Part shown: piece after piece, positions 60,501-64,000 of the stretch
Layout: each line of letters begins with the position of its first letter
How positions within the stretch are numbered: the stretch's first letter is position 1
Source: a virus
Virus record (IMG/VR): IMGVR_UViG_3300031857_000055
Span: 42,542 to 106,541 of that record
Reading direction: 5' to 3' (one strand)
Length of the DNA: 64,000 nucleotides
Translations under genes and position numbers: made by a program
Notes under the pieces: generated by a model
The model's database searches: none
Told to the model about the DNA's origin: nothing
Seen by the model: only the letters and a program-made list of their open reading frames with translations

Positions 60501-60697
60501 AAAGCGTTAAGATTTTGCTCATAGTTTATGCAATCATTGGGTTGGGGCTGGGCGCTACTATGTCATACTTTATCCCAGCCATGAATATTTTTGGCGTACT
60601 TTATTACGCATTGTTTTGGCCAATGTTTATTCTGCAAGGTACATTTGGTATTCCCATTAATTGGCCAATTCCAGAATGGGCTTTCAGTTTTTCATAA
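60497..60697 (+). CDS. Small membrane protein
   Basis: 66 aa from ATG 60497, ATGA-coupled to the previous small gene. Two hydrophobic runs (ILLIVYAIIGLGLGATMSYF and GVLYYALFWPMFILQ) indicate two membrane passes with a Trp/Pro-rich C-terminus. Function is unknown. Confidence 0.65.
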   Translation: MKSVKILLIVYAIIGLGLGATMSYFIPAMNIFGVLYYALFWPMFILQGTFGIPINWPIPEWAFSFS

Positions 60698-60720
60698 TAA
60701 CAGTTTCTTTCAACAAACTT

Positions 60721-60748
60721 GACAGGGGCTTCGGTCCCTGTCTTTTTT
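60721..60748 (+). terminator. Rho-independent terminator with UUCG tetraloop
   Basis: GACAGGG (60721-60727) and CCCTGTC (60736-60742), extended by G-U and C-G to a cUUCGg loop, are followed by TTTTTT. Confidence 0.9.
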
Positions 60749-60757
60749 CCAGAATAC

Positions 60758-60785
60758 TTGTAAAAATATACAACGGTGATATAGT
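60758..60785 (+). promoter_or_regulatory. Weak sigma70-like promoter, leaderless geometry
   Basis: TTGTAA (60758-60763), a 16-nt spacer and TATAGT (60780-60785). Six bases separate the -10 from ATG 60792, and there is no Shine-Dalgarno. Confidence 0.45.
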
Positions 60786-60791
60786 AAGAAT

Positions 60792-61790
60792 ATGAACAAC
60801 AAGGAACAACTACTTTATTTCTTCCTTAATGGTAAGGTAAGCTTGAGTCAGTATGACTACAAGTTCATGGCCAACCTGCAAACTATGATCCAAAACAAGA
60901 ACAGGGTCACTAGTAATCAGGCTACCTTGTTTGATAATCTTATCAGCAAGTATAAGAAGCAGCTTACTAAGAACGGATTTGACAAAGACATTTTGAAGTC
61001 TTTGCCTTGGAAGACAGAGATAGTTGAGAGTACGCCGGAATACACTGGAGCAATGGTTTCGTTGTATGGCGATGATCTTGTAATCAAGGTGCCCTTCAAC
61101 AAGCCGTTTATCAGTGCATTTAGGCAAGTTAAGAACAACCACTATGAATGGGATAAGGATAGCAAGGTTTATCGTGCCCCGTTCAATACAGTCGCATTGA
61201 AGATTGCAAATACTGAACTAGGGAAGTATTTCCCCACAGTTAGGTTTGATGATAATCTTAACACGTTGTTCGGTGACATTTCAGTTTATGATGCAGAGGT
61301 ATACAACCCTACTCTACATGTAATCAATGGTAGACCGATCATCATTGCTATCAATAGCGTGTTGGGGGAACTAATCCAAAACATGGAGTTGAAGATTGAT
61401 GGCATCACATTGCATAAGTTGACTATGATGGGTATCGACATTGACCCTTCAGTGTACCAATCTGACCCTAGATTGGAGTTTGCAAGCAAGCGTGTCTACG
61501 AAATGGAAATGGATCAAGTAGAGACTGCAATCTCTTGGATGAAGAATCTTGGTTGCCAGAATGTCATTGTTGGCAGAGGACTTAGAACACACATAAGTCA
61601 GGATGCTCTATATGAACTTATTGCCAAATACGGTATGCAGCCGCTTGGTCCAATGAGTTTTGGTAAGCTTCCTGATGGAGTCAATATGCTTATTCAGCAT
61701 ACATCTAACATAGATGTTCGTAGTGCCTTTACAGGTCAAATAAGTAAAACAGTCGTGCTTAAAGATAGCCGACCGATTGAGGTCAAATGA
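60792..61790 (+). CDS. HARP-like protein encoded next to UvsW
   Basis: 332 aa. Residues about 85-145 (VIKVPFNKPFISAFRQVKNN, then HYEWDKDSKVYRAPFN) resemble the HARP motif of SMARCAL1-type annealing helicases: an aromatic/basic strand-helix with FxxAFR and W-D-x-x-x-K. The remaining parts are not recognised. The gene overlaps uvsW by 4 nt, so the two products may act together in fork regression or annealing. Predicted leaderless start. Confidence 0.55.
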   Translation: MNNKEQLLYFFLNGKVSLSQYDYKFMANLQTMIQNKNRVTSNQATLFDNLISKYKKQLTKNGFDKDILKSLPWKTEIVESTPEYTGAMVSLYGDDLVIKVPFNKPFISAFRQVKNNHYEWDKDSKVYRAPFNTVALKIANTELGKYFPTVRFDDNLNTLFGDISVYDAEVYNPTLHVINGRPIIIAINSVLGELIQNMELKIDGITLHKLTMMGIDIDPSVYQSDPRLEFASKRVYEMEMDQVETAISWMKNLGCQNVIVGRGLRTHISQDALYELIAKYGMQPLGPMSFGKLPDGVNMLIQHTSNIDVRSAFTGQISKTVVLKDSRPIEVK

Positions 61791-63244
61791 ACGAAGCAAA
61801 AATCATAATTAAGGATGAAGTCAATGTAAAGATTGAGGGTCTTGAACTATCAGACCGTCGTGCATTGATGAAGAAGTTTGAGTACGAGAAGCCGGGGGCA
61901 AGATATTTGCCTTCGGTTCGTTTGGGTCGTTGGAATGGCAAGATTAGCTATTTCAGTCTTGCCGGTAGCACCTACCTCAATCTACTAGAAGATATCATTA
62001 CATATCTATATGATAATAATTATGACATTGAACTGATTGACCATAGGCAGCAGCACGGTAAGTTAGAGTTTGATTTGATTCGTGAAGATAGCTTTGCTGA
62101 CACTGTATGGCCAGTAGGACATGAGCGTGAGGGTCAGCCCATCGTGCTACGAGACTATCAGGTAGAGATTGTAAACAACTTCTTAGTTAACCCTCAAAGC
62201 TTACAGGAAGTCGCTACAGGGGCGGGTAAGACACTTATGACTGCTGCTCTATCTAAGAGCGTAGAACAGTATGGCCGCAGTCTTGTAATCGTTCCTAACA
62301 AGAGCCTAGTCGTACAGACAGAAGCAGACTTTATCAATTTAGGACTTGATGTAGGGGTTTACTTCGGTGACCGTAAAGACTATGGCAAGACGCATACAAT
62401 CTGCACTTGGCAGTCATTGAACAATTTGTTTAAGAACACAGCCGATGCAGGCGAAGAAAGCCTAGACGAATTCTTCTTTGATGATATTGCCTGCGTTATT
62501 GTTGACGAAGTTCATATGGCTAAGGCTGATGTTCTTAAGACGATGCTCACTGGCGTGTTCAGCAACATTCCGATTCGTTGGGGACTAACAGGGACGATTC
62601 CCAAAGCTGAAATGGACCGCGTATCATTGCTCGTTTCGCTTGGTCCAGTTATCGGCAAGTTATCTGCAAGTGAACTACAAGACCGCGGCGTTCTTGCACA
62701 GTGTCACGTTAACATCGTCCAGCTTAAGGACAACGTAGAGTTCACTAACTATCAATCAGAGTTGAAGCATCTATTAGAAGATGAAAAGCGTCTTGATAGA
62801 ATCGCAGAGCTTATTGAAAAGGTCAATGAGACTGGCAACACTCTTGTTTTAGTTGATAGAGTCAATGCAGGCAAAGAGATTGTCAGCCGATTAGGCGGTA
62901 ACGCAGTGTTCGTTAACGGCGGCACTGGATTAACAGAAAGAAAGGCAGAGTATGATGAAGTCGCTACGAGCGATGATAAAATCATTGTGGCAACATACGG
63001 AGTCGCAGCAGTGGGCATTAATATTCCTCGCATCTTTAATTTGGTTCTTATTGAACCAGGTAAATCTTTCGTGAGAGTCATTCAAAGTATTGGTCGAGGC
63101 ATTCGTAAAGCAGAAGACAAGGACTTCGTACAGATTTGGGATATCACGAGTTCCTGCAAGTTTGCTAAGAGGCACTTGACTCAACGTAAAGCCTTCTACA
63201 AAGAAGCAAACTATCCCTTCACTTTGGAGAAATTAGATTATTAA
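61787..63244 (+). CDS. uvsW: UvsW-type superfamily 2 helicase
   Basis: 485 aa. A DNA-binding N-terminus is followed by VATGAGKTLMTAAL (Walker A, near 140-153), VIVDEVHMAKADVL (DEVH box) and WGLTGTIPK (motif III). VATYGVAAVGINIPR and VIQSIGRGIRKAED are motifs V and VI. This is the order and size of T4 UvsW, which unwinds branched DNA and R-loops. That shifts replication from origin- to recombination-dependent mode. Confidence 0.93.
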   Translation: MNEAKIIIKDEVNVKIEGLELSDRRALMKKFEYEKPGARYLPSVRLGRWNGKISYFSLAGSTYLNLLEDIITYLYDNNYDIELIDHRQQHGKLEFDLIREDSFADTVWPVGHEREGQPIVLRDYQVEIVNNFLVNPQSLQEVATGAGKTLMTAALSKSVEQYGRSLVIVPNKSLVVQTEADFINLGLDVGVYFGDRKDYGKTHTICTWQSLNNLFKNTADAGEESLDEFFFDDIACVIVDEVHMAKADVLKTMLTGVFSNIPIRWGLTGTIPKAEMDRVSLLVSLGPVIGKLSASELQDRGVLAQCHVNIVQLKDNVEFTNYQSELKHLLEDEKRLDRIAELIEKVNETGNTLVLVDRVNAGKEIVSRLGGNAVFVNGGTGLTERKAEYDEVATSDDKIIVATYGVAAVGINIPRIFNLVLIEPGKSFVRVIQSIGRGIRKAEDKDFVQIWDITSSCKFAKRHLTQRKAFYKEANYPFTLEKLDY

Positions 63245-63248
63245 TATG

Positions 63249-63277
63249 TTGACAATCATAACTAACCGTGATAGTAT
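63249..63277 (+). promoter_or_regulatory. Sigma70-like promoter, leaderless geometry
   Basis: TGTTGACA (TTGACA 63249-63254), a 17-nt spacer and TAGTAT (63272-63277). Six bases separate the -10 from ATG 63284. Confidence 0.6.
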
Positions 63278-63283
63278 TATATC

Positions 63284-63784
63284 ATGCGAATTCTGACATT
63301 AGATAACGAGTTCTATAACCTAGAAACTCTCCCCGACGAAATTGATGATTTGCGCTTTGCTATCCTAGATAATAGTGTTCCAGCAAACGTAGACTATCAC
63401 TATATTCCATTGATCTTTTTGGAATCATTCAACAGCCCTGCACTTGTATTGAAAATAGCAGACAGGGTTATCAAGATGCCGATTGACTGGCAAGTATTGA
63501 TTGGTGAAAAAGAACACGGTGACCTAGAAGCATTGCCGTTGAGTAGCTTGAACGATAGGGGATTCAATGTATTTGAATTCAATCCACTAAGTTCATTCAG
63601 TCCATCGTTTTTGCCAATTGAGATTGTAGATATCTATCCGGAAGTTACTTGGTATGCCCCAAGATTAAAGAACGGTCAGTTTTTATGTGTACCTATTGAT
63701 GATGGAGAAAAGCCTAGATGCATATACTTTGTTAAAGAAGTCAGTAGAAATTGTGAAGTTATAGATTATTCTTTGGTTTATTAA
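63284..63784 (+). CDS. Hypothetical protein
   Basis: 166 aa. It is acidic and hydrophobic with many Pro and Leu (IDDLRFAILDNSVPANVDYH, then ESFNSPALVLKIADRVIKMP). It probably folds as a compact alpha/beta domain. Not recognised. The ATG coincides with the predicted transcription start of its own promoter. Confidence 0.65.
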   Translation: MRILTLDNEFYNLETLPDEIDDLRFAILDNSVPANVDYHYIPLIFLESFNSPALVLKIADRVIKMPIDWQVLIGEKEHGDLEALPLSSLNDRGFNVFEFNPLSSFSPSFLPIEIVDIYPEVTWYAPRLKNGQFLCVPIDDGEKPRCIYFVKEVSRNCEVIDYSLVY

Positions 63785-63794
63785 GGAGCATACA

Positions 63795-63932
63795 ATGACT
63801 AATATTCTTGAATCATACAAAAAGAGCGTTAAGAAGAAGGCTGAAGGCGATGTTATGGGTGTGATTCGCACTCTATTCCCTGACATTGAAGTTGAAACTT
63901 TCATTAAGAAGAAGACTAAGAAGAAGTCATAA
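63795..63932 (+). CDS. Small lysine-rich protein
   Basis: 45 aa. AAGGAG precedes the ATG. It reads MTNILESYKKSVKKKAEGDV with a middle VIRTLFPDIEVETF and the tail IKKKTKKKS. Strongly basic ends suggest nucleic-acid or acidic-protein binding. The next gene starts on its stop codon (TAATG). Confidence 0.55.
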   Translation: MTNILESYKKSVKKKAEGDVMGVIRTLFPDIEVETFIKKKTKKKS

Positions 63933-64000
63933 TGTCCGGTAGTGGTAGCATATCGTTAGGGCAGGCAAAGTATAATAGAACAATGGCTGGCATTCCTCCT
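63932..64000 (+). CDS. Start of a gene truncated by the right edge
   Basis: Twenty-three codons (MSGSGSISLGQAKYNRTMAG...) run open to the window edge, coupled by TAATG to the previous gene. Too short to assign. Confidence 0.45.
   Translation, partial: MSGSGSISLGQAKYNRTMAGIPP

Noticed and set aside
1-64000. tRNA genes, CRISPR arrays, insertion sequences, integrase or attachment sites
   Set aside because: None recognised by eye on either strand; repeats found are within proteins or short hairpins. A tRNA scan would settle the first point.

Overview
The window looks like part of the genome of a large T4-superfamily myovirus whose host is probably an alphaproteobacterium. The T4-type core is recognisable: terminase large subunit (gp17), single-stranded DNA-binding protein gp32, UvsX, a UvsY-like mediator, UvsW, dihydrofolate reductase, thymidylate synthase, and T4-type late promoters with a TAAATA core. 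The host guess rests on a circularly permuted, two-piece tmRNA of the alphaproteobacterial kind, with tag AANDNNVDLALAA, and on leaderless gene starts. Every supported gene is on the + strand, and most overlap or nearly touch the next. No integrase, tRNA, IS element or CRISPR array was seen.

Region 1 (1-33360) is a tight accessory block of about 25 genes. It holds five radical SAM proteins, four of them with a SPASM-like cysteine region placed before the radical SAM core, and two B12-binding-type radical SAM proteins. It also holds five members of one glycosyltransferase-like family (one fused to an Fe(II)/2-oxoglutarate-oxygenase-like domain), four GCSxT SGNH-hydrolase-like proteins, a GDP-mannose 3,5-epimerase-like enzyme and a UDP-glucose/GDP-mannose dehydrogenase. 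The rest are a shortened DegT-type aminotransferase, a PRMT-like methyltransferase, an amidinotransferase, a NodU/CmcH carbamoyltransferase and a 1996-residue protein with about 22 FDFSW repeats. The most economical reading is a phage-borne pathway that makes and attaches an unusual glycan or small-molecule decoration. The target (virion, host envelope or DNA) cannot be told from sequence.

Region 2 (33361-36902) carries small proteins, a Bfd-like iron-sulfur protein, the tmRNA gene and a multidomain protein (nucleotidyltransferase, peptidoglycan-binding, GNAT and ART-like). Region 3 (36903-40527) has a MoxR AAA+ ATPase plus VWA/metallopeptidase pair and small unknowns. Region 4 (40528-45403) has nucleotide metabolism (frd, td) and a second sugar pair (epimerase, aminotransferase).

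Region 5 (45404-54282) is late and structural: a spanin-like pair, fibre-like proteins, three small paralogues, a methyltransferase, the terminase and a large acidic protein. Region 6 (54283-64000) is replication and recombination (gp32, uvsX, uvsY-like, a HARP-like protein, uvsW) with a (p)ppGpp-hydrolase-like HD protein, a AAA+ ATPase and several small proteins.

Two promoter classes stand out. One is sigma70-like, (G)GTTGACA-N17-TATAxx. The other is a T4-late-like TAAATA element. In several genes of both classes the promoter is placed so that the predicted transcription start falls on or next to the ATG, which implies leaderless mRNAs. All family assignments come from reading motifs; no database search was run.
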